A stretch of DNA of 64,000 bases from Stercorarius parasiticus (lineage: Eukaryota > Chordata > Aves > Charadriiformes > Stercorariidae). A program made the position numbers and the translations under genes. The notes beneath the pieces were generated by a model. It ran no database searches. It was not told the origin of the DNA and saw nothing but the letters and a program-made list of their open reading frames with translations. How positions within the stretch are numbered: position 1 is the stretch's first letter; every line of letters starts with the position of its first letter. Location of the stretch: NCBI GenBank assembly GCA_013396915.1, contig VWZL01000203.1:401689-465688 (forward strand). Direction: 5' to 3'. This document shows positions 49,962-62,837 of the stretch, piece after piece.

Positions 49962-51691
49962 GTAAGTACTTGAGTGTTAAATAGCAAAAGGCAGCGGAAA
50001 GCATCAGGATATATAGTGGCATAAAGTGCTATTGCAGAATTTTCTTGTAATTTTTACAAGCCAAAAAATGTGCATTATGGTCTAAAATGAGGTTTCAGTC
50101 CTCTCTCTATAGCGTGTTGGTTCAGCATTTGCTTCTGAAAGTGCTTCTGAGTGTGCTTTAAGACTGCAACAGAGGTTGAGTGCCTGCCTTGTTCTCCTCC
50201 CATTTCTTACCCGCTCCTATAAGCATCAGGTTTCATTTTTTTGCTTCATGTTTTTTAATGTGCTTGATTGACATCTATTAAATCTGGGTTATATGTGCGC
50301 TTATTTGCAGGTAAGAAGTTAACAGACAAAAATGGGACTTTAGTATTTAAAAATTCCCTAGAAAAAAGTTCATCACAGTTCAGTTTCATATTTTGTCTTT
50401 TACATTAACAAGATGTCCGTGTGTTCATGAGATTGGTGGTCTGGTAGAAATCTAGTTTCCAAAATGACCCTCTGGAAATGTATGTTAGGGAATATATTAA
50501 TGTAGGCATTCTGTTTTCAGAAAGATGCCATAATGCTATGGTGGTGCATATTTAATATGCACCGGAGAGGAAACTTTTGGACAGTGATGACTAAGGGACT
50601 GCCTGCATTCTTCAAGGCCTTTTGTCTTGTAAGAGAGAAAATCATTACAGAAAGGCATGAAATGACACTTCTCACGTTTCAGGAGTATGACAGATATGTT
50701 GGTAGAGTTCACATTGTTTAATATTTAGATTTGATATACGTTTTGAAATAGCTCTCTGGCAATCATTCACATAGCCTCTTAGTTGTCAACTTTTTCAGTT
50801 GGGCACTACTTCTGAGTCATCAGAAATAGAAGAGGTATGGAAAAATAATAAAAGAACAGACTTTTATTTAAACTACATGTAATATTGTTCAGATTTTACA
50901 TATTTCTTTCTTTCCCTTAGTACTGAGCCCTATAGAAACCAGACTTAGATTTCACACCCAAAAAAAAAAAAAATTTGAGGGATTTGGGGATTTTATCTGT
51001 AAATTTTTTTTTTCTCACAGGTGTTTGAGAGCATTATTTATGTTCTTGTAAATCTATAGAGTGCTAGCCTTGACCCTATAGCTGATACTGGTCAAAAAAC
51101 ATTCTGAACTGTATGTCACACATGCACAAGAGAATTAAAAATACATGTGCTGAAGAACCCGACACAAATGGATAACTTCAGTCTGTGAATTCACATGAGA
51201 CTGTTCTTTGAGTAGACTAAGTAAAAGTTAGTCTTCTACACTAAAGCAGTAAAAGGGAGGCTGACCACTGGTGCAGATCATTTGCCATCTTCCGTTAGTT
51301 TTATTAGCTATACTATTTTTATTTTTCTCTGCAGAATTATAATGAAAAAAGCAAACACGTATTGAAAAAGTATAGATTCAAATAGGATAAAAATCCATCA
51401 TAGGATAAAAAACTGGCTTTAAAAGTCACTGAAAGGTTTTCTATCCATTATAAAAATAATTCATTTTTTACTAACCAACTCCCGCTGAAAGACTCATACG
51501 ATATTTCTTTGTTGGGATTCTGTAAATTGTATTCATTTTTATTCCATAACTATATAGTGCCATATATAGTTAGAGTTTGTATTTTTCTGTATAATGGCCT
51601 TTACATAGCTGTTTTCTCTTGTGTCTGACATCTTAATCACTTGTTCCACCATTTAGATCTGTACATTTTATGTGTTTATTATCAATTCCAG
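49962..51691 (+). other. intron 33
   Basis: A 1,730-base AT-rich intron with an A13 run near 50960; no repeat family recognised. Confidence 0.7.
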
Positions 51692-51868
51692 GTACTAGCA
51701 GAAGTCACAGCAAGTGCTGAAGCTGCAGCTAAAGTAAAAAATGAAGTCCAAGGTGTGAAAGATAAAGCACAAAAAATCGTAGATGAAATTGATTTAGAAA
51801 AAGTGAAAGCAGAAACTAAACTGGAGGCAGCTAAACCAGCATTAGAAGAAGCAGAAGCTGCATTGAAT
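51692..51868 (+). CDS. DNAH8: DNAH8 exon 34 (stalk coiled coil 1)
   Basis: The exon encodes residues 1787-1845. It reads [20 protein letters not shown], then [13 protein letters not shown] and [16 protein letters not shown], the most conserved end of coiled coil 1. It is 177 bases, phase 0. The acceptor is TTCCAG; the donor GTAAGT. Confidence 0.97.
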
Positions 51869-53237
51869 GTAAGTAAAATGCTTATATTTTGATTAGTTTA
51901 GTACTATTTGAGTCACCTGTGGAAGAAAGGCTAGAGCCACCAACATGTAGTTGTCACTTGGTTTTGACTGCTGTTGCCAGCTCTTCATAGTTGGTGGTCA
52001 TGTGTCTGACGAATATTTATGGAGCTCACATTTTGCTTTAGAGATTATTTTATAGTATTTGTTGTGCTTCCAGCCTAATACTTGATCATTATGAAGGTGT
52101 AAATCTTTCAAAAAGTTATAGATGCCTTTAGAATATCTGTTATTCTGAATTCAAGAAAATACTTCTTATGGTCAAAGGATGTTTTTTCTTCATACCCAAC
52201 TAGTTGTATCTTTCTTTTAAGAGGAATAAAAAGTTATCTCTTCCTTCACAAAAAAAACCCATTTCATTGGAGGAGAAAGAGGAAACAAAGGGTGTTCAGG
52301 GCGATCAGAATCAGGATTAAGAAATTTGGAGGCATTGCTGCACTAAATAATGTCATTATTCTGCTCTGAACAATTAAAAATTAAAGAACTCTGAAATCAG
52401 AAATCAATGAGGTACTATATTTTTAAGGCCTTCTGTTCCAGTTACCAGAATTTATGTGACAAAAAATATTGAGTGGAAAAAGTCAGAAAAGGAGCATTGC
52501 TTGCTCTTACACTGACATTTAGATAATGAGATCGATGAAACTTCCAAAAATGGTGACAAGATTCACTAATAAAATGTGTGGACTCATACATTATCCTGTG
52601 ATTTCTATAACGTATCTGGAACTACTCCTTCTAGACAGGTAGTGACATGCATGTATTTTGTAGACACAAATTAATGTGTTAGTTTTGAAGTTCACAATCA
52701 CATATTATTATTGTATTAGTTATTTAACTAAGCAAAGTGTCAATGATGCTATGACAAAATGAAGTAGAAAAGCGGTATCTCATACCTATAATAACTTAAA
52801 AACCAACAAAAATAACCAAATCCATTTCAGAATAAATGACGACACTTAATCCTTAAAAACCCAAAATACTATTTTACCAAGGAAACTGCGTTTAATTAAG
52901 TCCCATGCAATTTTACAATATGCTTTTTCTTCAGTCACTTAGACTGACAAGTTAAAATAATACTGCTGTTCCAGGTATTTAGATTTTATTTTTGAGTGAT
53001 GTCTTTAGCAACAGGAAAATATTCTTGTCTAATATATGTTCATTAAAATTATTAAAGTTTCATGAAACTATGAAATTTATTAAAGTAAGCCTAGTTACTC
53101 TTTTTTTTTCGTATGTACTTAGTACAAACTTGCCTCAGAGAAAAGTATGACAAACAAACATTAAAATCATGATAGTGAATGGCAAAATCGAATAATGGTA
53201 TTGATGCAGCATTGTTACTTTTTTCTTCAAATAATAG
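51869..53237 (+). other. intron 34
   Basis: A 1,369-base AT-rich intron; nothing recognisable. Confidence 0.7.
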
Positions 53238-53405
53238 ACCATCAAACCAGTGGATATTGCTACTGTTAGAAAACTTGCAAAACCTCCTCACCTAATTATG
53301 AGGATCATGGACTGTTGTCTGCTACTATTCCAAAAGCCAGTAGATCCAGTTACTATGGATCCAGAAAAGCCTTGCTGCAAGCCATCATGGGGAGAATCAT
53401 TAAAA
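53238..53405 (+). CDS. DNAH8: DNAH8 exon 35 (microtubule-binding domain, first part)
   Basis: The exon encodes residues 1846-1901. It reads [20 protein letters not shown] and [14 protein letters not shown], ending KPSWGESLK. This is the start of the stalk tip that contacts tubulin; the KxPPxLI block is a hallmark. The phase is 0. The acceptor is AAATAATAG (poor pyrimidine tract); the donor GTAAGT. Confidence 0.96.
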
Positions 53406-54608
53406 GTAAGTAGAGTTTTCAAACAGTGTTTCCTAAATATCAGAAATCGCAGTTTGAATATCAGAGATTTTATGATGCTGTTTACTCAAAACACGACAGA
53501 ATTTTGTAAAAAAGCAAACATATGGTTTTAAGATAGGCATAATATATAAATAGAGTTTATTTGGTAGCAAGTAGTAGGTTAATTGCTTAGAAACTTTTGC
53601 AGCAAGAGCTTTAGTTTTCCTTGTCCTGTTCCTGGCATATGACTTGATGGCAGATAAATGATACCAATCATGTTTAACCATGTATCAGATAAAGGCATTC
53701 TGGAAAATCCCTTTCTCCTTGGGAACTTCCATGTTCACATTTAAACTGTCTTTTCTGATCGTTCCAGGCTCCTCGATTGTTTGAAAGATTATTTGACTAA
53801 GAGAGAGTAGGTTTTCCCATTCTGCATTTCAATATTCCTGGCCCAAATTCCTTGATTAGCCATCCATCTCTTCCTTACTGGACTTCGATCTTCTTTTATT
53901 TCCATGCCTTCTCCTGCCATTCTTTAAATTCTATTATACCGCTATTAGTATATTAATTTGCCAATATGATTGGCTCAAATTTTTTTTGTTATCCAAATGA
54001 AGAAAAATTACATATTTTGCATATGAATAGAGCTCTTTCTTTTTATTTAAGCTTTTCCAGAAATTAAGTAATCATCAAAACTTTTTATTTTCCACCAACA
54101 TAGTGAAATGGGATAAGCAGTTATGCCTTGAGTTGCCTTTAACATGTTAAACAGTTGTTAGAAAAAAGTGATTTTTTTTCTTTCCCAGCAGAATTTAGAT
54201 CACATTTCACAAATGCATAAGCACATAAGCAGGTTTTTTTTGTCATAAGTTACAAATACATCTCTGAGGCTTTATCTTGGTTCTTTTTTTGTTCTTTTTT
54301 TGTTCTTTTTTTTTTTTCTTTTATTAAATGCTGCTTCTTAAATGGCAACACAGGAATACAGAAGATAGAAAGTAGGTCAAAAACTTGCAAGCCTAGTTAC
54401 TGGAGTGTAACTGCCTAAAACTATAAAATAATTGAAGGCATGTGGAACAAGTTACAACTGAATAACACACTTATAATATTAACTGTATCAATTACCTCTT
54501 TTTACAAAAAAATTTTAGGAACACTTTTTTAACATACTCTCCTATGAACAAGCTTTTGAATGTAAAGTGTGTGAATAGCTTATAAACATCCTGTATTGTT
54601 TTTTGCAG
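53406..54608 (+). other. intron 35
   Basis: A 1,203-base intron. It has a T-rich simple repeat (TTTTTTTGTTC units) at about 54280-54325; otherwise nothing recognisable. Confidence 0.75.
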
Positions 54609-54821
54609 CTTATGAGTGGCCCATTCTTGCAGAGTCTACAGCAGTTTCCTAAGGATACAATAAATGAAGAGACAGTAGAACTACTCCAGCCTTACTTTAG
54701 CATGGAAGACTACACACTGGAGCATGGGAAGAAGGTGTGTGGTAACGTGGCAGGACTCCTCTCTTGGACACAAGCCATGGCAATATTTTATGGTGTTAAC
54801 AGAGAAGTCTTACCTCTTAAG
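54609..54821 (+). CDS. DNAH8: DNAH8 exon 36 (microtubule-binding domain, second part)
   Basis: The exon encodes residues 1902-1972. It reads [20 protein letters not shown], then [11 protein letters not shown] and [18 protein letters not shown], ending NREVLPLK. These are the remaining tip helices and the return towards coiled coil 2. It is 213 bases, phase 0. The acceptor is TTGCAG; the donor GTAATA. Confidence 0.97.
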
Positions 54822-56147
54822 GTAATACATCATCTCTTGCTTTGTGTTTGATTTCCATGTAATTTAAGTTCGTTTTACTTTAATAGCAGTAGGATTTAAA
54901 AAATATATTTAGATAAATTTATTCAGACATAATTGCCTGTAGACTTTATTGGCTAAGGTTGATAAGAGCAGAAAAAACCCATATCCTCGTCTTGATTCGA
55001 GACAGAACACAGAACAAAAAATTAGCCTAGATCAAATTTATGTGCTCTGGTTTACTGTGTACAGTGAAAGTTTTTTTCAGTCTTCATTTTTATTATGTTA
55101 GAATTACTTTATAATTGTTTCAAAAAGGTGTACTGGGAGAGAATTCCTTCTCTTTTTATAAAGAGTCCTGCAAACATTGGCTTGCAGCTATTTTACCTCT
55201 TTTGCTTTCACACGGTAACTTGGAGTGGAAGACTGATACCTTGCCCATTCTGAAGAGATTCAGAGCTCACATCAGTAAAGGAGATATGTTGCAGTAGTGG
55301 GAACCAAACCGAGTAAAGCATTTTTAAGAGTAATTTTTACTTTAGTGGGGGTGTTCTTTTTGATGTTTGTGAAAATTTGAAAGATTTTAGCAGAGGTAAA
55401 GACCATATAGAAACTCAAATGCAGTGATTGTGCTTTTTGGCTTCTAAAACAAGTATTTAATCCCTACATGTAGCACAGTTTACAAAAAAAATAAAAAGAC
55501 AAAGAAAAAAGTAAAAGGAGAAAGCATGTGAATGGTGATTCCAAATCTTTTCCAGATTTTTTGTCACTGATAGAAGTGTTATTTACAAAAGCAACAGTAA
55601 TGCAGGTGGATGATTCAAAAAAATTATAATGAATTTCCTGTGTTCAACATAAATATCAATTTAGGAGGAATGGGAAGACTCACTGTTTTAGGGCCATGGT
55701 TTTTCTGGTGGGTAAAAGCTATATTGTTAGCCGATAAAGGAGCAATCTCCTGTTGTTGTGATTATTGATCGCTACAGAATGTACAAATAAAAAAGAAATA
55801 ATAAAGCATATAATCAAGCAAGAAGATTGAGTGGTTGTTCTTCTAAGCTAATGAATATGTACAGATCATAAACCTTACTTTTTAACCAGTTTCTTTAAAT
55901 GTAAATTTTTTTAAAAGAAAAAATTTTGAAAATATATAGTAGGAACCTTGAGTAGTACTTCATTGTTATTTAACAAAAAAATCATATCTGCAATATACAT
56001 GTGACACAGTTTTCCAATTAAATATTTTAATATTTATATAAATAATTTTGATGTATTATTGTCTCAGGAATAGACGCTAATCAGACTTAAAATAATTCAT
56101 CAAGGTATATTCAAATCTTGTATGATTAATATTTCTTCTCTTTGCAG
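54822..56147 (+). other. intron 36
   Basis: A 1,326-base AT-rich intron; no recognisable repeat or gene. Confidence 0.7.
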
Positions 56148-56285
56148 GCTAACTTGGCAAAACAGGAAGGCTACCTGAAAATAGCTAATGCAGAATTAGC
56201 AAAGGCTCAGGAGGCATTAGATGAAAAGCAAGCTGAACTGGATAAAGTGCAGGCAAAGTTTGATGCAGCAATGAAGGAGAAGATG
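56148..56285 (+). CDS. DNAH8: DNAH8 exon 37 (stalk coiled coil 2)
   Basis: The exon encodes residues 1973-2018. It reads ANLAKQEGYLKIANAELAKA, then QEALDEKQAELDKVQAKFD, a clear heptad-rich coiled coil 2 that pairs with exons 33-34. It is 138 bases, phase 0. The acceptor is TTGCAG; the donor GTAGGA. Confidence 0.96.
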
Positions 56286-56613
56286 GTAGGAGGATTTTAG
56301 TATTATGAAAACTGCTTGCATGCAATACTGTTACATAATCAGGAACTGATACACTCATTTAGGGCCTGCTACCTTGAATGACATGGATGAGGTTCAGGTA
56401 TAAAAAGAAGAGATTTCAATCTGTGTTCTCTCATATTCCTTCTTTCTGTGAATAGGAACATATTAGACAATAGATGCGCCTAGAGTTCTCAAAAATGAGT
56501 TTTAAATAAATAAAATGGTCATAATCAATGTAAGAGGATGCAAAAATATATAAAATAACTTTAGAGTTTTTCACTCTATTATTAAATTAAGTACCACATT
56601 TTTTCAATTTTAG
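56286..56613 (+). other. intron 37
   Basis: A 328-base AT-rich intron; nothing recognisable. Confidence 0.75.
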
Positions 56614-56741
56614 GACTTACTGAATGATGCAGAAACATGCAGAAGAAAGATGCAAGCAGCCTCTGTGCTTATAGATGGACTGAGTGGAGAGAAAGTTAGG
56701 TGGACTCAGCAAAGTAAAGAATTTAAATCTCAGATTAACAG
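56614..56741 (+). CDS. DNAH8: DNAH8 exon 38 (end of coiled coil 2)
   Basis: The exon encodes residues 2019-2060 plus two bases of Arg2061. It reads [20 protein letters not shown], then [20 protein letters not shown]; LIxGLxGExxRW is the conserved motif where the stalk returns to the ring. The acceptor is TTTTAG; the donor GTATCA. Confidence 0.97.
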
Positions 56742-57794
56742 GTATCAAATTTATCAGAGAAAAAAAAATGTGTAAAACCTGAAGAATTAGTGAACATTTT
56801 AGTAGTTTTAATAGTTGTATTTTGTTTTCCTCTTGGAAATCTTAATATAGTTACACAATTAAGTGAACTATCCTGAAATTTGACTTTTTCTCCCCTAAGT
56901 GAATACCTGAGTGCTGGGTGCTTGTATTTCAGTTCAGAATACCTCCAATTTTGGAATTTATTTCGAAAGGTATTATTTCAGGCACAGTTATGTGCCTGTA
57001 TTACAGCTGCCTCTCCTGCTCCCCTAACACTGCACCTAGGGATGATCTAAGGCTGACACTGAGAAGGAAAATGGAAGGATTCCTACCCTAATACTGGATA
57101 TGAAAAGAAGCGTTCCTTTTTATATGGCATATTTGAACAAAAGAAGGAGGCCTAGAGACCAGACAGTAACCTTTGTCCTATAGTCTGTGTTCTGTGTGTT
57201 GAAACGCATGTAGGACAGTAGGTCTTATTCTGAGAAACTTGGAAACTTGGGAGTCCCCATTGTGCCACTGTCCAAATGACAAAATGTTGAGCAGCTCAGG
57301 AGCCAGAGGTCCTAGCTGTCTAGAAAACATGAAACCTGTCAAAATGGTTGATAAAGGTAAAGAGCCTGAAAGATTAGGCTCAGCTTCTGTGGAAAGCTTC
57401 TGTTTCCATAAATTTCCTATGGGGAAATTGTGCATTTCTGGTGAGGGTAGCTCATTCCAAGAGAATTAATTTTGTATCTTTTGATAAATATTGTATTGCA
57501 GACATATTTTTAAGAAATAAACTAATTCCTTCAGTTATGAAAGATGGAATAATTGTCATTAGGGTTTTATTACTTTGTAGGGCTGAAGATAATGTTTTCA
57601 TACCATACTACTCTTAAGTTTTGCCACAAAAATATTTTGGAAACACAAAGAAACTGTTGTTCTCAAAGAGCAACAGTTCTCTCCTTAAATTGTCCTCAGA
57701 ACAGATCTTCTTATGTTTCAAAAACTGGTTGTCTAAATCAATAGAAATTGAAATTGTACATCACTTTTTAATTGTGATTGTGTTCCTTTTCTAG
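56742..57794 (+). other. intron 38
   Basis: A 1,053-base intron; no recognisable element. Confidence 0.7.
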
Positions 57795-57966
57795 ACTTGT
57801 GGGAGATGTACTGCTCTGCACAGGTTTTCTTTCATACTGTGGACCTTTTAATGAAAACTTCAGGAAGCTTTTGCTTAAAGATTTATGGGAAGCAGAGATG
57901 AGAGCCCATAAAATCCCTTTTTCTGAAAACTTGAACCTGATTTCTATGTTGGTAGATCCGCCAACA
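57795..57966 (+). CDS. DNAH8: DNAH8 exon 39 (AAA5)
   Basis: The exon encodes residues 2061-2118. It reads [20 protein letters not shown], the start of AAA5, then [20 protein letters not shown] and MLVDPPT. AAA5 has no P-loop in dyneins, and none is seen. The acceptor is TTCTAG; the donor GTAAGT. Confidence 0.97.
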
Positions 57967-58757
57967 GTAAGTTCTTGGTGCTTAGTGCATTTCATTTTAA
58001 TTTTAATGAACATATTTTGTGACTGTTAGCCAGCATTATGCTTGGTTAGAACAGAACTATAATCCCGAATATTGCTGTGCAGTGTAGTTCTGGGGTTTCC
58101 AGATGTTCTTGGCAATTTCCACTAAATATCTGAGTACTAAGCAATGTTTAGATAGATAAACAAATTATATTTTGTAAACAAGTGAAATATTAGACAATTG
58201 CCAGTAAGGCAGTGCACTTTCAAGTATCTTATTTGAGAACCCATCACCACAGCTATAGATCACATATCTACTAAAACAGTGGGTTTGGTTGTTAGCTTTT
58301 GGTTCTGCCAATATTATCTGGGCCTGGTTTCAAAAATAAATTTTATATCAAAGATAACATTTAAAAAAGAATGCATAAAGTCTTTTCATTCAATGTGGAT
58401 GTATGAGAAACCAAACACAGCACAATGCCAGAATCTTCCAAGTTTCTTCAGTAAATATTAAGCCCCAAAAGCTCTCTTAACCTGGTTTTCTCTTAATTGA
58501 TCCCAATGTTTAATTTGGCTATCAAGCTGCCTTTTGACTTTCTTACACTTTTAAAATATATTTTTATCATTCTATGTAGTAAGAAACATCCATAAAGATA
58601 AAATCCTGGGAATATTTTTCCATCTGCATTAATCACTTTTCAGCAGGTTCAGATATGCATCCCCTTTGACTTGATGTCCCCTTTATTTCATCAAACAAAC
58701 ATAGCTGAAAGGTAATTCCAGTGAGATTTTATTCCAAACTACTTTTTTATTATTCAG
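57967..58757 (+). other. intron 39
   Basis: A 791-base AT-rich intron; nothing recognisable. Confidence 0.75.
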
Positions 58758-58913
58758 ATTAGTGAGTGGAATCTTCAAGGACTGCCTGGAGATGATCTCT
58801 CAATTCAGAATGGTATCATTGTCACTAAGGCAACTAGATACCCCCTTTTGGTAGACCCACAAACTCAGGGAAAATCATGGATTAAAAAGAAAGAAGAGGA
58901 AAATGAATTACAG
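58758..58913 (+). CDS. DNAH8: DNAH8 exon 40 (AAA5)
   Basis: The exon encodes residues 2119-2170. It reads [20 protein letters not shown], then [20 protein letters not shown], the most conserved AAA5 block (WxxxGLPxDxxSxxN and PLxIDPQxQ). It is 156 bases, phase 0. The acceptor is ATTCAG; the donor GTGAGC. Confidence 0.97.
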
Positions 58914-61034
58914 GTGAGCAGTATTTTACAGGAATAATGTGCTGTATTACATTATTCTTCAAATATTGCTTTAGGGTGTGTCTGCATTTGAGTCACTGTA
59001 ACTCAAACACACATATCTGGGATAACTTTAACCTGTATGGAGACTGACAATGTTGTAGGTGCATCAGCAGGATACTTGACAAGAGCTGTAAATCCCATTC
59101 AAGGACTTGGAAAAGATTATGTAGTAAGTAAATATTGTTATGAAATCTAGCAAGAAGTATGAAAGAGGAGGTAACCTTGTGTTCAAAATTGGTGAGCACA
59201 TTCCCTATACAGAGGGCAAAGTGGTAAAAAGTAAAGCAAAAGAGTGTAATATGAAATTATTTAATGAGACTAAATTGGGCGACTATCTATAAGTTTACAG
59301 ACAAAGGCAGGATAACTTACAGCTTTGAAAATGTAGGCAAAACTGATGCAGTCCAGAATTTAGAACCTGAGATGGAATTCATACATGAAGTTACTGCTAC
59401 AAAAGTAAATTGAGGACAACCACTTGAAACCAAACCCAAGACAAGTCAGTCTATCCTGATGTTACTGCTATTTTAATAGCTCTTTTGTAGCTTAAGCCAA
59501 TAGGGTTAAATGTCTGCTCATGAAATGTAACATAAAGACGTCACCTGTAGTTTGCATCACAAATGGATTTTTCACATTTGGGAATGGAAAAGGAACGTAT
59601 ATTTTAAAACCCTTAATGCGAATGTTGCAAAATCTCACATGTTCTCCTGAATCTCAATAAATTTGGGGGGTTTTAAGGTCTCTAGATTTTGAAGATTGTA
59701 AGTCTTGGAGTAAAGTGAATGTGAAGTACTTGCTTATCATTTTATCATTAATAAAGCAAACTGTCAGAACCACAGAAAAGCTGAGGTTGGAGGGGATCTC
59801 TGAAGATCTAGTCCAGCCTCCTTGCTCAGAGCAGGATATACTGAAGCAGGTTGCCCAGGACGTGTCCAGTCAGGTTTTGAATACTTCACCACCTCTTTGG
59901 GCAACCTGTTTTAGTGTTCAACCACCCTAACAATAAAATGTTCAGTTTTTTTCTTATGTTTAAATGGAATTACCTATATTTCAATTTGTGCCCATTACAC
60001 CTTGTCCTGTTACTGTGTTGCCACTAAGAGGAGTTGGACTCCCTGTTCTTCATTCTCACCTACCAGGTGGTTATATACATAGGTAAGTATCCTTTTGAGC
60101 CTTCTAGAGGCTAAATAATCCCAGCTCTCTTAGCTTTCTTCATATGTCAAGTGCTCCAGTCCCCTAACAATCTTAGTGGTCCTTTGCTGGATTCACTTCA
60201 GTGTCTCTCTTATACTGGGGAGCCCAAAACTAGACAGAGGGCTATGTGTCTCCAGTACTGAGCATAGGGGAAGTAGCACCTTCTTCAGCCTGCTGGTAAT
60301 GTTTTCTCCTAATGCAGCCAGAACGCTGTTGGCCTTTGCTGCAAAGGCAGATCACTGGCTCATGCTCAACTTGTCCATCAGAACCCCAAGGGCCTTTTCT
60401 GCAAAGCTGTTTTCCAGTAGAATGTCCCTATTTGATACCTGTAGAGAAAATCTTGAAAATAATATGAGAACTTTCTGAAAGTCAAAATCTAGGAAGCAAT
60501 ACAAAATTAGTGTTTTATTTATTTATTCACATCTTTTGATGATTTCAGATGTTATGAATACCATTTCATGATATTTCAAACATCGGAATTCATAATACTG
60601 TAAATGCAATTCATCTGTTAGACTGAATTCAGGTTTCCAGAAAGAATTTCTCAACACTTCAAAGCTAAAAATAGAAAATCTAGTCCTCGGACACAGAATA
60701 GAAAATTAAAAGTTAGGTATCTCTGACTTCAAAAATATATCTAACATCTTCAGTTCCCAATAAATTGTACCAGTTTTATTTAGTACATTATTAAATTCCT
60801 AATGAAGTTTTGTGGATTCCATTACAGACAATCTTTTAAATCACCTTTTTGTGGTATTTTTCATTGTATACATAAGATTTCTGCATAAATAGCTGCATGG
60901 GCAACATTCATTAGTTCTTTAAAATGCAACTAACAAAATCAATGAAAAATTTTCATAGTTACATCTGTGGTTTTTATGTAAGATTTTGAAGAAATGTTTT
61001 TGTTCTTATATCACTTTATAATTTACTTTTTGAG
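58914..61034 (+). other. intron 40
   Basis: A 2,121-base intron that contains an antisense CR1 at 59768-60450. No other element was recognised. Confidence 0.8.
59768..60450 (-). mobile_element. CR1 LINE 3' part, antisense
   Basis: It starts with AGAAAAGCTGAGGTTGGAGG (reverse complement of the CR1 3' tail region), then GCAGGTTGCCCAGGACGTGT and GGGCAACCTGTTTTAGTGTT, and ends in the ORF2 C-terminus (GCTGTTGGCCTTTGCTGCAA). It is diverged, with no intact frame. Confidence 0.9.
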
Positions 61035-61190
61035 GTAACAACTTTGAATGACAAGTATTTCCGTACACACCTAGAAGATAGTCTTTCACTGGGACGATCA
61101 CTTGTGATTGAAGATATAGGTGAAGAGTTGGATCCAGTCCTTGATAATATATTAGAAAAGAATTTCATGAAGTCTGGAACTTCTTTTAAG
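61035..61190 (+). CDS. DNAH8: DNAH8 exon 41 (AAA5)
   Basis: The exon encodes residues 2171-2222. It reads [20 protein letters not shown], then [19 protein letters not shown], conserved AAA5 sequence. It is 156 bases, phase 0. The acceptor TTTTTGAG ends in GAG, a disfavoured base before AG; the donor is GTTAGT. Confidence 0.95.
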
Positions 61191-62571
61191 GTTAGTAATC
61201 AAACAAATGACCTTGAATAAGTAGTTAGCTTTGTGGTGAATGATATTTTACCCTTTTATTCCAAACCTCTGCTGAATCAGGTAAACACTGTATTCAGCAG
61301 GGTACTGTGAAGAATCAAACTGAACTAAAAAAATATAGGAGACAGAGCCTCAGCTGAGTATTAAGTTCATGAGTCTAAAATTTGAGGTTAACTACTGAAC
61401 TTACTACTGAAGATTCCAAACTGGAACCAGTTATGTTTATCCTATTGAATGTTTACAATACTTTTTATTGATTTCCAAGCACTTTAATTTTATATCCTTT
61501 AACAGAATTAATAGAATAAGAATTATTATAAGAATTATATTATTATTATTAAAAGAATTAATAGAATAAGAATAGAATAGAATAGATAAGATCTAACTCT
61601 TCCTAGTGTGGAGCGCTGGTTGTAGCAACTACAGAATCTTTAATCTGCAATAGAACTGTTTTCTGATGGAACAAGCCAGAAAGCATGAAGTTTTGTTAAT
61701 AATACTAAGTATATTACCAACCTCGAAAAATCATGAGTCTTTCTGACCTTCACTAGATAAAGAAATCACTCTCAAATTTTAAAAACAACCTCCCTTCAAA
61801 CATCCTGAAATAAAATGACTGCACATGCTGTATATTTCCATATGTATTTTTCTCAAATAATCTTAATTAACTGTGTGGGATATGAGAGAGACAGTAGACC
61901 AGATTTTTGATGATAATAAAAATAAAATGATTGCTATTTTTGTGAAGTAGTTTAATTTGAATGTCAGAGCAAACAATATGCTTAAGGGAGTAGTTTGGTC
62001 CTACTCCTTCTTAAGCCAGGTATTTGAAGTGTCCTTGGAGGGTCGTAGACAGTAATCACATTTCTTTGTGCACATGCAGCTTTCAAGTTAGACTGTTGAT
62101 TTGGAATATCTTAACTTAGTAAAAAATTCTGTGGAAAAATCTGAATTAATTTATAGTTCCTTTAGAAAAAAATATTTTAAGATCCACCTAGTCTTAGTAT
62201 ATGTAGAATTAATTTCCAATAATTTATGTTCCATTGTTGGATGAAATAATTTCTTTTTTTTACCTGAACACAAGAGAACAATGATTTCCCCAGAGGTCAG
62301 TTGTTTCTACTGCCTTCATTTGAGGTGTGATTAGAAGCACAAAACCTAAATCAAATGGTTCTGGAGCCACAGCAGAAATAATCCCTATATTTACCTGGAG
62401 GGGAATGCTACTTTTGGTCATTGATTGTTATTTTCATGACAAATTTGAATTGTGAAATAAACTTCCTCTCTTTGGCATTTCAAATAATGTAAATTTTTTT
62501 TCTGGTCAATATTATTGAATCAAATAAAGCTCATTTTGCTCTGCTTAATACTATTCTAACTTACTCCACAG
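61191..62571 (+). other. intron 41
   Basis: A 1,381-base intron. It has an A/T-rich simple repeat (AGAATTATTA and AGAATAGAAT units) at about 61504-61592; nothing else was recognised. Confidence 0.8.
61504..61592. repeat. low-complexity AAT/GAATA repeat
   Basis: Alternating TTAATAGAATAAGAATTATT, TATTATTATTA and AGAATAGAATAGAATAG stretches, about 90 bases of simple repeat. Confidence 0.9.
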
Positions 62572-62754
62572 GTGAAAGTTGGTGATAAGGAAGTAGATGT
62601 TATGAGTTCATTTAGACTGTACATCACTACAAAGCTACCTAATCCTGCTTTCACCCCTGAAATTAATGCAAAAACATCAATTATTGATTTTACTGTTACA
62701 ATGAAAGGACTTGAGAATCAGTTACTGAGAAGAGTAATTCTTACTGAAAAACAG
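62572..62754 (+). CDS. DNAH8: DNAH8 exon 42, last in window (AAA5)
   Basis: The exon encodes residues 2223-2283. It reads [20 protein letters not shown], then [20 protein letters not shown] and [17 protein letters not shown], ending TEKQ. This is the C-terminal part of AAA5, close to invariant in axonemal heavy chains. The acceptor is TCCACAG; the donor GTAAAC; phase 0. The next exon lies beyond 64000. Confidence 0.97.
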
Positions 62755-62837
62755 GTAAACCAACAGTACACACAAACCATAGGGTACTTTTTTTTTTTTT
62801 TAATTTAGCTGGTTTTAGCATGTAGGAAAAGCATTCT

